64,000 nucleotides of DNA from Scylla paramamosain (GCF_035594125.1 NC_087156.1:28705497-28769496); one strand, 5' to 3'; shown: positions 28,040-40,169, counted from the first letter of the stretch. Program-made: numbers and translations. The notes: a model not told the origin generated them from the sequence alone.

Positions 28040-28398
28040 GGTGACTGGCAGAGGCGGAGCGAGAGGTGCGGAGCGAGTGGTGGCCGCCGCGAGAGTGTGG
28101 CGGCCAGTCAATACCCGACACCAGCACCCACCCCGCGCACACCTACACGCACGCACTAACAAACGTACATACAACTACACACGCACACACACATACACAC
28201 ACACATATCACGCATATATACATAAATCATACATACCACGAATACGCTCGCACATCTCTATAAGCAGGAGTTATTGTGGTTTGTGGAAGCACGTGAGAGG
28301 CACTTCACGCCGCAGTCCTGGGAACACAAGCAATGCATTCACTGGCACTCACGTGGCCTCCTTGCGATTCATCTGAATAAATGCGACAACAGAACGAT

Positions 28399-28441
<43 letters not shown>

Positions 28442-28997
28442 GGGCAGGCTGCGACAAGAGTGGGGCTGCATACCCTGGCTGTGGACAAGCTCCGGCATAA
28501 ACTTATACTTTCCAAAAAAAAAAAAACCTTAACCAGATCAAGGGAGGCGTGGATTCTGTTATAACCAGCGGAAGGAACAGGCATGGGAGAGGAGGAGAGG
28601 AACAGGGAGAACGGGAGAGTAGGAAGGGATGAGATGGCTATGACGATGCTGCCCACTCCATAACTCCCATACCAGCGATATGCAGGGGCGGGAAGGGAAT
28701 GCACAGGTGTGGTGTTACTTGCCGCTGCTTTGTCTTGCGGAGGGATGACCTTTGTGTTGGTCTATGTCCCGTATTTCTAACCCTTTACACAATTGTTTGG
28801 CATTTCACTCATTTCAAAATCCTTCTGACACATTTCTCTACGTTCTATACCTGCCTCTTACCATTTAACAAGCGTGGAATTGAAAAGTCTATTCTTTCGA
28901 TGCCTTCTTCTTTGATGTGGATGCTTGCAAAGATCTTATACAAAGCCTCTAGTGATGTAAGTCTTTTCTTATCGCAGTGAACTTAGACTCTCTCAAG
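28040..28997. other. 5' flank of the KCTD gene and anonymous stretch
   Basis: 28040-28160 is GC-rich and reads as probable 5' UTR or proximal promoter of the minus-strand gene. 28170-28260 is AC/TA-rich with 'catatataca'. A perfect (AC)n lies at 28400-28439. No clear TATA box or initiator can be assigned without transcript data. Confidence 0.5.
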
Positions 28998-29165
28998 AAT
29001 TTGTCTTAAAGGCCACGGAAATTAGCAGCTGGGTTCTCATGGGTGTTTTTCCCAGGGAGATTATCAGTTGTGTTATCAGGTGTGTTTTTTTTTTCCCAAA
29101 GGCCACGAAGATTTTTAGCAGAGACCTTTGTTCAACTATCGCCATAATCATGCAAACGCTCTTGA
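28998..29165. repeat. Fragments of the 'catgaaa/ttctagtgat' tandem family
   Basis: Two partial copies of 'aaaggccacggaaattagcag' plus 'gttctcatg' type sequence, then 'ttcaactatcgccataatca' followed by 'tgcaaacgctcttgaaat'. The same blocks, in the same order and orientation, occur at 34440-35165. Confidence 0.72.
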
Positions 29166-29824
29166 AATAACACACAAACACGTAATAGTTTCCATCACAG
29201 ACAATGAAAAGCAGTCGAGTTAAGTGCAGATTTCTGTAAGAATGCAAAACTGATTTGTAGGGGAAGGACATTGATTCCCGCTTGCATTCATTTCCACACG
29301 TAGCCATTTTCTCACTTTTCATTTTTTTTTTTTATTTGCCATTAACGTTACCACTCTTGCTATGATTTTTTTTTTTACATTTTCATATATTTCCTCACAC
29401 CATGTATTAATTTCTACCACTCATGTATTATTAATTTTATCACACGTGTTTCGTATTTATTTTCCAACACGTTTCTTTCTTTTTGTTTCCTGCACTATTT
29501 CACACTATTTTCACGTTGCAACCATTCAACCATTCATATTTTCTCACGCCTGCTAATATTTTTTTTTTTTTTTTTTTTTTTGCTACTTCCAAACACATTA
29601 ATTTCTCCTCGCACACTTTATTCACTTCAACTTCCGGACCTGCGTAGCGTCTCGACAAATACAAACAACAAAGCGAAATAACAAATGTGTGCGCTTGTTC
29701 CTCAGTTTATCCTTCAATAATCCGCCTGTTTATTTCTGCCTTTCGAATCAACGCGTGCTGTCATTTCACTAATCTCTTTTATATTTTGTTCATTTTAAAT
29801 TGTGTTCGTGTATGTGTGTTATGC

Positions 29825-29828
<4 letters not shown>
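29166..29828. other. Anonymous AT-rich stretch
   Basis: Contains poly-T runs at about 29320-29333, 29366-29378 and 29559-29581. Nothing coding is recognised. Confidence 0.55.

Positions 29829-29905
<77 letters not shown>
29829..29905. repeat. (CT)n microsatellite
   Basis: Perfect CT array of about 77 bp. Confidence 0.98.
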
Positions 29906-29910
<5 letters not shown>

Positions 29911-30176
29911 CTCCATCACCACTACCATTACACATTCATACTTTTCACCACATTTTATTGTCAAAAAAAAAAAAGCCATCTCGCTCTGGAGGAAAAAAAA
30001 AGGAACATAACCTTGAAAATTAACCAGCAGCACTCTTACACCTCGCCAATTAACCAAAACAAGAGCGCAGAGTGTAAATACCGACAAAAAACAGTTTAAC
30101 TAATCATAATAAAGTAAAATGCAAATGACGTTAGACAAACATGCAAATACGTACAACAACAACGCGAATGTGTGTA

Positions 30177-30514
<338 letters not shown>

Positions 30515-30558
30515 ATAAAAGGATTGGAAGGGTTAAAAAATTTCATATCAAATTTTTT

Positions 30559-30889
<331 letters not shown>

Positions 30890-30920
30890 CAGCATGGTTG
30901 CCTCAAGACATTAAACATAA

Positions 30921-31085
30921 GGGAAGCTACTTGAAGCCATCAAGCCAACACTTAAGTAATATATCTACCTATATCCATCTATCATCGCTATTCATAAATT
31001 TAGCTTATCTTTTAAAGCTCCCTATTGAATAAGCACTTAAAAACCTGATTACTGAATCTTTTCTACTCATCTACTACTATATCTA
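30921..31085 (-). mobile_element. CR1-like 3'-end fragment, left part of a split copy
   Basis: Plus-strand order 'ataagggaagct', 'ctacctatatccatctatca', 'cattcataaa', 'cttttaaagctc', 'ctactcatctac' follows the 3' end of the large CR1-like element at 49165-49345 block by block. The homology breaks near 31085 where the Jockey-like element begins, and resumes at 32833-32925. Confidence 0.85.
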
Positions 31086-31095
31086 CTATCTACTA

Positions 31096-32836
31096 CTCAA
31101 ACCTTTGCTAAAAACTTTACCTTGGACGATTCTGGGCTTGTTCCTCCCTCTCCTCCACCCTCTGACTACTTCATGCCACGAATTAAAATTCTTCGCAATG
31201 ATTGTTTTCCATGCCCTCGCTGGCCTAAACCCTCAGAAGGTCCTGATGGGGTCCCTCCTATTGTTCTCCAAAACTGTGCCTCCGTGCTTGCACCTTGCCT
31301 AGTCAAACTCTTTCAGCTCTGTTTGTCAACATCTACCTTTCCTTCTTGCTGGAAGTTTGCCTACATTCAGCCTGTTCCTAAAAAGGGTGACCGTTCTAAT
31401 CCCTCAAACTACCGTCCTATTGCTTTAATTTCCTGCCTATCTAAAGTTTTTGAATCTATCCTCAACAGGAAGATTCTTAAACATCTATCACTTCACAACC
31501 TTCTATTCTGATCGCCAGTATGGGTTCCGTCAAGGCCGCTCTACTGGTGATCTTCTGGGTTTCCTTACAGAGTCTTGGTCATCCTCTTTTAGAGATTTTG
31601 GTGAAACTTTTGCTGTTGCCTTGGACATATCAAAAGCTTTTGATAGAGTCTGGCACAAAGCTTTGATTTCCAAACTACCCTCTTACGGTTTCTATCCTTC
31701 TCTCTGTAACTTCATCTCAAGTTTCCTTTCTGACCGTTCTATTGCTGCTGTGGTAGACGGTCACTGTTCTTCTCCTAAATCTATTAACAGTGGTGTTCCT
31801 CAGGGTTCTATCCTGTCACCCACTCTCTTCTTATTATTCATTAATGATCTTCTAAACCAAACTTCTTGTCCTATCCACTCCTACGCTGATGATACCACCC
31901 TGCACTTTTCCACGTCTTTTCATAGACGTCCAACCCTTCAGGAGGTAAACATATCACGCAAGGAAGCCACAGAACGCTTGACTTCTGATCTTTCTAAAAT
32001 TTCTGATTGGGGCAGAGCAAACTTGGTATTGTTCAATGCCTCAAAAACTCAATTCCTCCATCTATCAACTCGACACAACCTTCCAGGCAACTATCCCCTC
32101 TTCTTCAATGACACTCAACTGTTCCCCTCTTCTACACTGAACATCCTCGGTCTGTCCTTTACTTATAATCTGAACTGGAAACTTCACATCTCATCTCTAG
32201 CTAAAACAGCTTCTATGAAGTTAGGTGTTCTGAGACGTCTCCGCCAGTTTTTCTCACCCCCTCCAGCTGTCTAACTCTGTACAAGGGCCTTATCCGTCCA
32301 TGTATGGAGTATGCTTCACATGTCTGGGGAGGTTCCACTCATACTGCTCTTCTAGACAGGGTGGAATCAAAAGCTTTTCGTCTCATCAACTCCTCTCCTC
32401 TAACTGACTGTCTTCAGCCTCTCTCTCACCGCCGCAATGTTGCATAACTAGCTGTCTTCTATTTTCATGCTAACTGCTCTTCTGATCTTGCTAACTGCAT
32501 GCCTCCCCTCCTTCCGCGGCCTCGCTGCACAAGACTTTCTTCTTTCTCTCACCCCTATTCTGTCCACCTCTCTAACGCAAGAGTTAACCAGTATTCTCAA
32601 TTATTCATCCCTTTCTCTGGTAAACTCTGGAACTCCCTGCCTGCTTCTGTACTTCCACCTTCCTATGACTTGAATTCCTTCAAGAGGGAGGTTTCAAGAC
32701 ACTTATTCATCAATTTTTGACCACTGCTTTGACCCTTTTATGGGACTGGCATTTCAGTGAGCATTTTTTTATTAGATTTTTGTTGCCCTTGGCCAGTGTC
32801 CTTTCTACATAAAAAGATAAATAAATAAAATAAATA
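31096..32836 (+). mobile_element. Jockey-like non-LTR retrotransposon, 5'-truncated
   Basis: A 5'-truncated element carrying a degraded reverse transcriptase, a short 3' UTR ('ttgttgcccttggccagtgt' near 32780) and an A-rich (ATAAATA)n tail at about 32814-32836. ORF1 and the endonuclease domain are missing, as is usual for truncated LINE insertions. It splits a CR1-like fragment. A diverged copy of its last ~320 bp lies at 15318-15640. Confidence 0.9.
31117..32720 (+). pseudogene. Jockey-like reverse transcriptase pseudogene
   Basis: Conserved RT blocks are visible in order: KKGDRSNPSNYRPIALISC (about 31384), YGFRQGRSTGDLL, VALDISKAFDRVWHKAL (motif A, about 31617), INSGVPQGSILSPTLFLLF (motif B, about 31786), YADD (31882-31893, catalytic), and the C-terminal 'LYKGLIRPCMEYASHVWGG' and 'RVNQYSQLFIPFSGKLWNSL' segments. 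The frame changes near 31500 and 32270 and there is a TAA at about 32443. Within 31195-31240 a short out-of-frame stretch (FHALAGLNPQK) sits between two in-frame parts, implying compensating indels. It cannot make an active enzyme as it stands. Confidence 0.92.
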
Positions 32837-32925
32837 TGCAACCCATTTTCTTCCTGTATTTTGAAATCTAAGTTTACCAAGCCTGAACCTGTTACTTCTA
32901 AGTCCGTATTGTTAAGTTATTGAGG
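32833..32925 (-). mobile_element. CR1-like fragment, right part of the split copy
   Basis: 'cattttcttcctgt', 'aaatctaagttt' and 'gcctgaacctgttacttct' match 'ttttttcctat', 'aaacctaaatttt' and 'gcttgaacccgttatttcc' of the large CR1-like element (about 49360-49425). This is the sequence expected to follow 31085 if the Jockey insertion is removed. Confidence 0.82.
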
Positions 32926-32929
32926 CTTT

Positions 32930-33060
32930 CAGGGATGTTTCACGATTCTAGTGATAATTTAACAAGTGTTCTGCATTATCACTGGAAAAAAAAAAAAAAC
33001 ATGAGAATGCGAATCATCCTTGTGGGCTTTAAAAATAGTGCTTAAGAGAGAAACAAGCTG
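32930..33060. repeat. Copy of the left-edge ~123-bp repeat
   Basis: 'cacgattctagtgataattt', 'tctgcattatcactgg' and 'acatgagaatgcgaatcatc' correspond to blocks in the 1-460 array, in the same order and orientation. Confidence 0.8.
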
Positions 33061-33117
33061 CTTAAAGATACGAGCACTAGTCGTATTAAGTACAGGATTT
33101 CAGTTTTCTAGAGCTTT

Positions 33118-33352
33118 AACCCTTTCATTACGATGAGAAACAATCAACAACGCTAGAGGTAATCCATGAAATACTTGAGAAAATACATGAAATCTTTTAT
33201 AAACATCTACAAGGAAGACGGACATTAAAGACAACAGATTTTCCAATTTCTATCTAATTCAGTGACTGAAAGTGACCGTGAAACAAGTAAATATGTCTCT
33301 GTGTCAACCAACTAAGGAAAAATGTACCAAATAAACGTGAAAGAATTAAACA
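33118..33352. mobile_element. MITE-like non-autonomous repeat, copy 1
   Basis: About 235 bp aligning with 47066-47276 over most of its length ('catctacaaggaagacgg', 'acagattttccaatttctat', 'gaaacaagtaaata', 'aaaaatgtac.aaata'). The ends TTAACCCTTTCATTAC and, reversed, TTAATTCTTTCACGTT look like imperfect terminal inverted repeats. No coding capacity. The DNA-transposon assignment is inference. Confidence 0.6.
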
Positions 33353-33716
33353 CAAAATAAAACGGATCATTTTTTTTTTTTATTAGGCTACACTTCCATA
33401 ACATACTTCACTTGGTAACAATGATCGTTTTTTTTTTTTTGTTTCTTTGCTCTCTCAGATCACAAGGTCACACAAGCGCTTCAGTCCATCATGTGTCCCC
33501 AGCTTTACTTGTCTCCTTCCTTTCCTCCCTTCGCTTCCTCCACTCCCAAGCACATTTTTTTCCCTCCTTCCTGTTCTAGTATCTGTCTCCTCCCTCCTTC
33601 CCCCTCTTTCTTCTTCCTCCTCCTCCTCTTTCTCCTCCTCCACTTCTTATTTTTCTTCCTTCCTCAATCGTTTTTTCCATTTTCTCGCTCCTCTTGTCCT
33701 CTTTACCACTTCATTC

Positions 33717-33717
<1 letters not shown>
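33353..33717. other. Anonymous, pyrimidine-rich stretch
   Basis: Poly-T runs near 33369 and 33428, then T/C-rich sequence from about 33500. No gene is recognised. Confidence 0.55.
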
Positions 33718-33782
<65 letters not shown>

Positions 33783-33863
33783 TCTCTTTCCTCACTTACT
33801 TTTTTCTTTTATATTTCTTTCGTTCTTCGTCTCTTTGTGGTTATTTGAATGCATTACGTTTAT

Positions 33864-33950
<87 letters not shown>

Positions 33951-33960
33951 CTCTCTCTCA
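33718..33960. repeat. Two (CT)n arrays
   Basis: (CT)n 33718-33779 and 33867-33960, the second with one interruption. The flanks to about 34300 are pyrimidine-rich. Confidence 0.97.
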
Positions 33961-34299
33961 TTCCTTTCCTTATCATCGTTATCGTTCTCTTTTCAGTATC
34001 TCCTATTTTTCTAATCTTATATTTCCTCCTCCTCTCGATATTATTTGCTGTGTTATTTTTCCTTCTTTCTTTACGTCCTACAACATTCCCATTCCCGTCC
34101 ATTCTCTCTTTCCCCTGTTTTCACGTTCTTTCCGCCTTTCTTCCTTTGTCTCCCGTATCATTCCTTCCTCTCTTCCATTCCATTTTCCTTATTCTATTTC
34201 CTTCCTGCCCACCAACGTTCACTTTACTACTTTTTTCCTCCTTTCGTCTACTGCTCTTTCCTTGCCTCCCTTCCTCCGTCTTTTACGACCAGGAAGGTA

Positions 34300-34301
<2 letters not shown>

Positions 34302-34380
<79 letters not shown>
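34302..34380. repeat. (GA)n microsatellite
   Basis: Perfect GA array of about 78 bp. Confidence 0.98.
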
Positions 34381-34383
<3 letters not shown>

Positions 34384-34439
34384 GCATCATCAGCAGGATT
34401 CCTTATTCTGAAACGCTTTTGGCTTCTCACTAGAACCAC

Positions 34440-35165
34440 TCTCAAAGGCCACAGAGATAATTAGTTTGGGTTCTCATGTTTTTTTTTTTTTTTTTCGTTT
34501 ACGATGCTGCATTCTTGTCAAACTGCCACTAGTATCATGAAAGCATTCTCCGAAACAGCCCAACAACAGTCACCGGAGCCTCTTAATTAATATATCCCTA
34601 AAATCATGAAAATATTGTTGAAAATCTCAATAGCTTCCATTAGCGGATCTTAACCTTTCACTATAATCATGAAAAATCCTTGAAAACCTCAATAACCTTT
34701 CACTAGAAGCTTTTACTCTATTACAAGAATCATGAAAACACTCTTAAAAAGCCCCTGTAACTTTTGCTGGGGCCTCTTGAACTATCACAAGAAAGCTCCC
34801 TTGAAAACCCTAATAATATCTATAAGAGCCTCTTAAAGTATCACTAGAATCATGAAAGTATTCTTGAAAACGCCATGAATACTCACTAGGAACTTCTAAT
34901 AACATTCAATGGAGAGCCTTGTCATCTACTATCACTTGGATAATAGAAGCACCCTTGAAAACACTGATAACTTTCACTAGATCCTCTTGAACTATCTCTA
35001 AAATCATGAAATCACCCTTGAAAACTAATAACTTTCCCTAAATCCTCTTAAACTATTATTAAAATCACGAAAGCACTTTTGAAAATGCCAATAATCTCCA
35101 AAAGGACCTCTTCAACTATCATCGGAATCATGAAATCACTCTTGAAAAGCACCGACAACTATTGA
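34440..35165. repeat. Degenerate ~63-bp tandem array, ~10 copies
   Basis: The unit contains 'ctcttgaactatcactagaa', then 'tcatgaaagcacccttgaaa', then 'acttt cactagg'. 'atcatgaaa' cores lie near 34535, 34604, 34666, 34729, 34848, 35004 and 35128, with mutated cores between. The core is the reverse complement of the left-edge repeat and matches 28998-29165. Confidence 0.87.
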
Positions 35166-35379
35166 TGGTTCAAACAATTCGAGATAAGACGACAAGACGT
35201 TTGAAAACACCATCTGAGGATAATGAAGAGCGTTTCTGTTACTTCTGCTTCTTGTTTCTAAGCCTCTTATCTAGACTCGCTTTAATGTATGAGCGTGTGA
35301 GTTACAGAAAAGTGTCTTCAGCAAAGATGGAAGTGTGCAAGTATTTAAGTGTAAAACGGTCTGTAAGTTGATATTTGGC

Positions 35380-35880
35380 CTGTAAGTGTTATGGTTTCCA
35401 TTGTATTTTTTGTCTTAATTTCTCGCGTTGAATGCACCTACCAGACAAGATATTCCAATGTTTCAATACTAGTGAAATATCTGTAATGTTCCGATAATTA
35501 AGATATGCCAGTAAAGAATTTGTTGTCCAGAGCTTTGAACACATACAAGAAATAAGTTTTCCATGGCTGATGAAGCGTCTTGTTCCAGATAGATAAGGGT
35601 TTTTCAAAATTTCGTTTCTCTTGTTCTGGTAGTAAAGGCATAAGAGCTTCCAGTTCTCCATGACTGGTGACGTATTCTTGTTCTAGTACTGAGGAGAAAT
35701 AAGAGATTCAGTTTCTCCTAAGTTATTGAAATGCTACTCCTCTTCCAATATTGAAGACAAATAAGGACACTTCACTTTTCCGGGACTAGTGATGCGTTAC
35801 AATACTGATGACAAGATGCTTTAGTTTTCCAGTGCCAGTGAAGTGTCTGTCTTGCTCCAGTACTGAGGAGCGAGGGATGG
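35380..35880. repeat. Degenerate ~65-bp tandem array
   Basis: Repeated blocks 'cttgttctagtactgaggag', 'aaataag', 'cagttttcc', 'actggtgaagcgt' recur near 35580, 35670, 35740, 35800 and 35850, with weaker copies from about 35430. Sequence differs from the adjacent 63-bp array. Confidence 0.78.
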
Positions 35881-36644
35881 GCGCAAAGCAGGGAATGGCG
35901 AGGGAAAGGACGGCAGGAAGGCTGTGTGGAGGGAACACTGCCGGGGGGAGAGTACCTGTATAGCTGCCCTGATGCAAGGAACTGAGTGAAGGAAGAAAAG
36001 AGATGAAGAAAGGAAGGAAAAAAAAACGGTAGATCGAGAAAGGGAAATGGAATGGAATACTTGAGTTAAGCAAAGGAGGGAAGGAAATGGATAGGAAGGG
36101 GAATACAGAGCGGAGGAGAGGGAAAGACGGAGGAAGAAAGAGGAGGAAAGAAGAGGGAGAGAAAGCAAAATGTGATAGCTAGCGGTGGTATGGCGCGAAG
36201 ACAGGAGGGGAAGGTGAAGACAAGGCAGGAAGAGGCGAGGCAGCGGTGGTGATGATGGTAACTCGTCTGCTGAGGAATCACTAACTTTTGCTCAGACTCA
36301 CACAGCATCGCAATGACGAGCTGCAGTGGAGGGGAGCGTTTGCCAGGGAGGGAGAGGGAGAGGGATGCAAAAGTTACTCTAATGCGAATACGAATAAGTT
36401 TCCAAGAATATGAATACCAAGAATACAAAGGATGCGGAGAAATATTACGAGTGTGCGTCCTCCAGCAGGCAAGGGAAGGTGGTGGTGGTGGTGGAGGTAA
36501 TGCAGGTAAGTACATATGCCTTCAAAGTTCCTTGCATACACACACACACACCGTAAAAGTTTCACTGTCTACACGAAAGAAACCTTAAAAAAAAAAAAAA
36601 ACGTATATACAAGCTCCCGAATGAGCAAAATACAGACACACACA
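35881..36644. other. Purine-rich anonymous stretch
   Basis: 35980-36170 is GGAA/AGAG-rich, with a short (GGT)n at 36478-36493 and (AC)n at 36537-36551. No gene is recognised. Confidence 0.55.
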
Positions 36645-36735
36645 GACTTAGCTTTAGGATAAATGTTAAATATTTCCCCAACCCCTCTGCACATTTTCAG
36701 TTTGTTAACTGCCTAAAGAATAAACCGTTTATTAT
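36645..36735 (+). mobile_element. SINE-like unit, inverted copy 3
   Basis: 'cagacttagctttaggataa', then 'cattttcagtttgtt', then 'actgcctaaagaataaaccg' match the reverse complement of 8164-8230 and 8427-8495. As there, the unit is followed by (ATT)n and then an (AC)n array, the same compound tail in the same relative order. Confidence 0.75.
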
Positions 36736-36781
36736 TAATTATTATTATTATTATTATTATTATTAATATTATTATTATTAT

Positions 36782-36842
<61 letters not shown>
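36736..36842. repeat. Compound (ATT)n-(AC)n tail
   Basis: (ATT)n with one interruption to about 36786, then (AC)n to 36842. Confidence 0.97.
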
Positions 36843-36845
<3 letters not shown>

Positions 36846-36983
36846 AATATTTCAGTATGCACATAGGCTTCATGTTACCAGCGCGCGGACTTTAAGTTTC
36901 CAGCACACACGGCCTAAACAATTCATGTGGGCCTACACGCCGTTAGAAGCAAGGTGGCGGCGGCTGTGACCCTGAAAGATGCA

Positions 36984-37034
36984 GTGGTGGTGGTGGTGGT
37001 GGTGGTGGTGGTGGTGGTGGTGGTGGCGGTGGCG
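36984..37034. repeat. (GGT)n microsatellite
   Basis: GGT array of about 50 bp ending in GGC variants. Confidence 0.96.
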
Positions 37035-37164
37035 GTGAGAGTGAGAACAAAGAATGAAGTTTATGTGCAGGCTTTTGGATGACTCTGGGAGGATATGGAG
37101 TGTGGCGGGCATCGCGAGGTTGGTGTGTGACAGGAATGCATGGCTCTTGAGTGGCATTCCGGTA

Positions 37165-37620
37165 AGATAAGGAAAGGTATGCTAAGTGAGGTTAGGTTAG
37201 GTATTGTTAGTTAATGTAAGGTAGGATAGCGTTAGATAAGGTTAGGTAAGGCAAAATAAAGCAAGATAAGATAATATTGGATAAGTTACTGTAAATTAAA
37301 GTTCAGTAGGGTAATATCTGGTAAGGTAATATTAGGATAGGTAAAGTAAGTTAGGTTAAAATGCGGTAGGATAAAGTTAGGTTAGGTATTAAGTTAGGTT
37401 AGATTAAGTATTAATAGGCAGGAAAGGTAAGTCAAGGTAACACAAGGTAAGTAAGACTAAGTAAGATCAGATAATGTAAATAAGGTAATACTGGGCAAGG
37501 TAGGTTATAATAAGTTAGAGCAAGATAATACTGACGAAGGTAAGTTGAAATAAGGCAGAGCAAGGAAACATTGGGTTAAGTTCAAATAAGATAGGGCAAG
37601 GTCAGGTAAGGTAAGGCAAG
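37165..37620 (+). repeat. Degenerate 5-bp repeat, GGTAA/GGTTA (telomere-like)
   Basis: About 450 bp can be read almost without phase loss as 5-mers of the types GGTAA, GGTTA, GATAA and GTAAG. GGTTA is a rotation of the arthropod telomere unit TTAGG, and true TTAGG dimers occur near 37187 and 37382. The G-rich strand is plus. Confidence 0.85.
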
Positions 37621-37898
37621 TCGTGGCCACCGAGCACCACCAAGCTACACACAATCCCACTAGTAACAAAGCTCACATCCATCCATTAACAGTGACTCTT
37701 GTAACGGATGCCTCGTAGAACTCACCTTGACGAGTCACTCTCCAGAGGGCACTTCCAGCCTACCAGAGGCATGACTCCCTCAGGTGCAAGGATGCCGGCC
37801 GCCGCTCCTCCGCCTGCGCCTCCTCCTGCTACTGTCTCACCCATCATTCTCGTCTCTCATTTACTCATGTCTTCTTTTTTCTTGTTATTCATCCCCCC

Positions 37899-37899
<1 letters not shown>

Positions 37900-37935
<36 letters not shown>

Positions 37936-37937
37936 CT

Positions 37938-38001
<64 letters not shown>

Positions 38002-38640
38002 TCATTCTCCTTTCGTTTACCTCTCTCTTTCTCTTCTCCTGTTTCCCCTTTATCTCTTACTCTCACCTCTTTTTTATCTTTCTCTTTCTCTTCTTTTTCC
38101 CTCCTCTTTATCCCTCACTCTCTCCCTCTTCTCTCCTCTCCTTTTTCTCCCTTCTTTCCTAATTCTCCTTTCGTTTACCTCTCTCTTTATCTCCTCCTAT
38201 GTCCCCTTCATGTCTTATTCTCTCTTTTTCTTTATCTCTTTCTTCCTCTTCTTTATCCTTCTTAACTCTCCTCTTGTTTACCTCTCTTCCTCCTCTCCTT
38301 TTTACCACTTTCCTTCACTTTCTCCTTCCCTTTTCCTGATTTTTTTTCTTTCTCTTCCTTAACTTTCACACTTTCCGCTTATCCCTCTCTTTCTTCTTTT
38401 CTTTTTCCCCTTCTTCTTTAACTGTCTTATATCTTCTTTTTCTCTTTCTTCCACTCTTTTCTTTTCTCGCAACACTTCCTCCTCTCCTTCCTTCCCTCCC
38501 TCCCCTCTTCATTCTTTCCTTTTCTCCCTTCTCTCCCGCATCCTTTCACCTCTCACTTCCTCATTCCCTGCAAACACTTATTCCTTCCCTCATTCCAACA
38601 CTTGCTTCCCTCCTTCACCCCTCACTCCCTCCTCCCCCTC
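37900..38640. repeat. (CT)n array and long polypyrimidine tract
   Basis: (CT)n 37901-37997 with two interruptions, then about 640 bp of C/T-rich sequence with sparse purines. Open frames of about 190 codons here are S/F/L low-complexity sequence. Confidence 0.93.
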
Positions 38641-38775
38641 GCTACTCCATCCCTCACTCTCTCCCCTCTGAGCTGTGCGTCTCACCGCCAAGGAAGGAAA
38701 TCAAAAGTCTCTTGAAAAGTATGAATGGAGAGACAAATAATTGTCTCTCATTACGAAGAATGAATATAAAAGAGC

Positions 38776-38875
<100 letters not shown>

Positions 38876-39163
38876 GAGTATGAAAAGAGGTTATATATGA
38901 AAAAAAAATGAAGAGGAAAAAGAAACGATTAGTAGACGGGAAAGGGAAAGACTAAAAGAGATAAAAAAAAAAAAAACTGAGGCAGGAGAAGGATTAGTTA
39001 CTGGAAAACAAGAACTAAAAGAAAAACGTCATAAATTGCAGCGCAAGAGACGAGACTTACAAAAAAAAGTGGGGAAAAAAAGGAGAAAAATCTTGTATAT
39101 TAAATTTTCACTCCAATTGCTTATACCAAACAGTAATTTTAATGTTTCCAAGTATTCCCAGAA

Positions 39164-39655
39164 CGAGGAGGAGAAGGAGGAGAAGGAGGAGGAGGAGGAG
39201 GAGGAGGAGGAGGAGGAGGAGGAGGAGGAGGAGGAGGAGGAGGAGGAGGAGGAGAGAAAAGACGAGGACAAAATGGAAGACAAGTACTAGGATGAGGACG
39301 AATAGGAACGTAAAGGAAGAAGAAGAGAAGGAAGAGAAAGAAGAAAAGGAGGAGACGCAGAAGGAAAAAGGGAGGAAAAAGCGAACAAAGAACGAAACGA
39401 ACGAAGAACAAAGAACGAAGGACGAAAAGAACAATGAAGACGAGGAGGAGAACGAGGGAAAAACAGAGAGAAAGAAACGAAAATACAAATGGAGAGAAGA
39501 GAGGAGGAAGGGAACAGTAACGAGGAAGATGAGAACAAGAATAACAAGTAGTAAGACAAAAGGAAGAAGGAAGAACAATGATAAGGACATGAAAAATAAT
39601 GAGGAACTACAATGTGAAGAACAATACAAAGAAAAAGAACAACGAATACTGAAAC

Positions 39656-39743
<88 letters not shown>
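39164..39743. repeat. (GGA)n, purine tract and (GA)n
   Basis: (GGA)n 39164-39255, degenerate G/A-rich sequence to about 39655, then (GA)n 39658-39743. The 223-codon E/K/R-rich open frame is its translation. Confidence 0.95.
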
Positions 39744-39746
<3 letters not shown>

Positions 39747-39818
39747 TTATCATCATACATTTTCTTTATTACTTTATATTTACATCCCCAAAACTTTTAA
39801 AATGTGTTGTTAAAATGG

Positions 39819-40117
<299 letters not shown>

Positions 40118-40169
40118 GCCATGACTTCTATTTAAAGTGAATTATGATCCTTGGCACACAGTTTTTGTG

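Noticed and set aside
28200..28225. TATA-like 'catatataca' upstream of the KCTD gene
   Set aside because: Lies in an AC/TA-rich tract where such words are expected by composition; start site unknown.
34440..35165. CRISPR-like array
   Set aside because: Units are degenerate over their full length with no distinct spacers, and the genome is eukaryotic.
37165..37620. True telomere or chromosome end
   Set aside because: Units are too degenerate and the tract is flanked by ordinary sequence on both sides.
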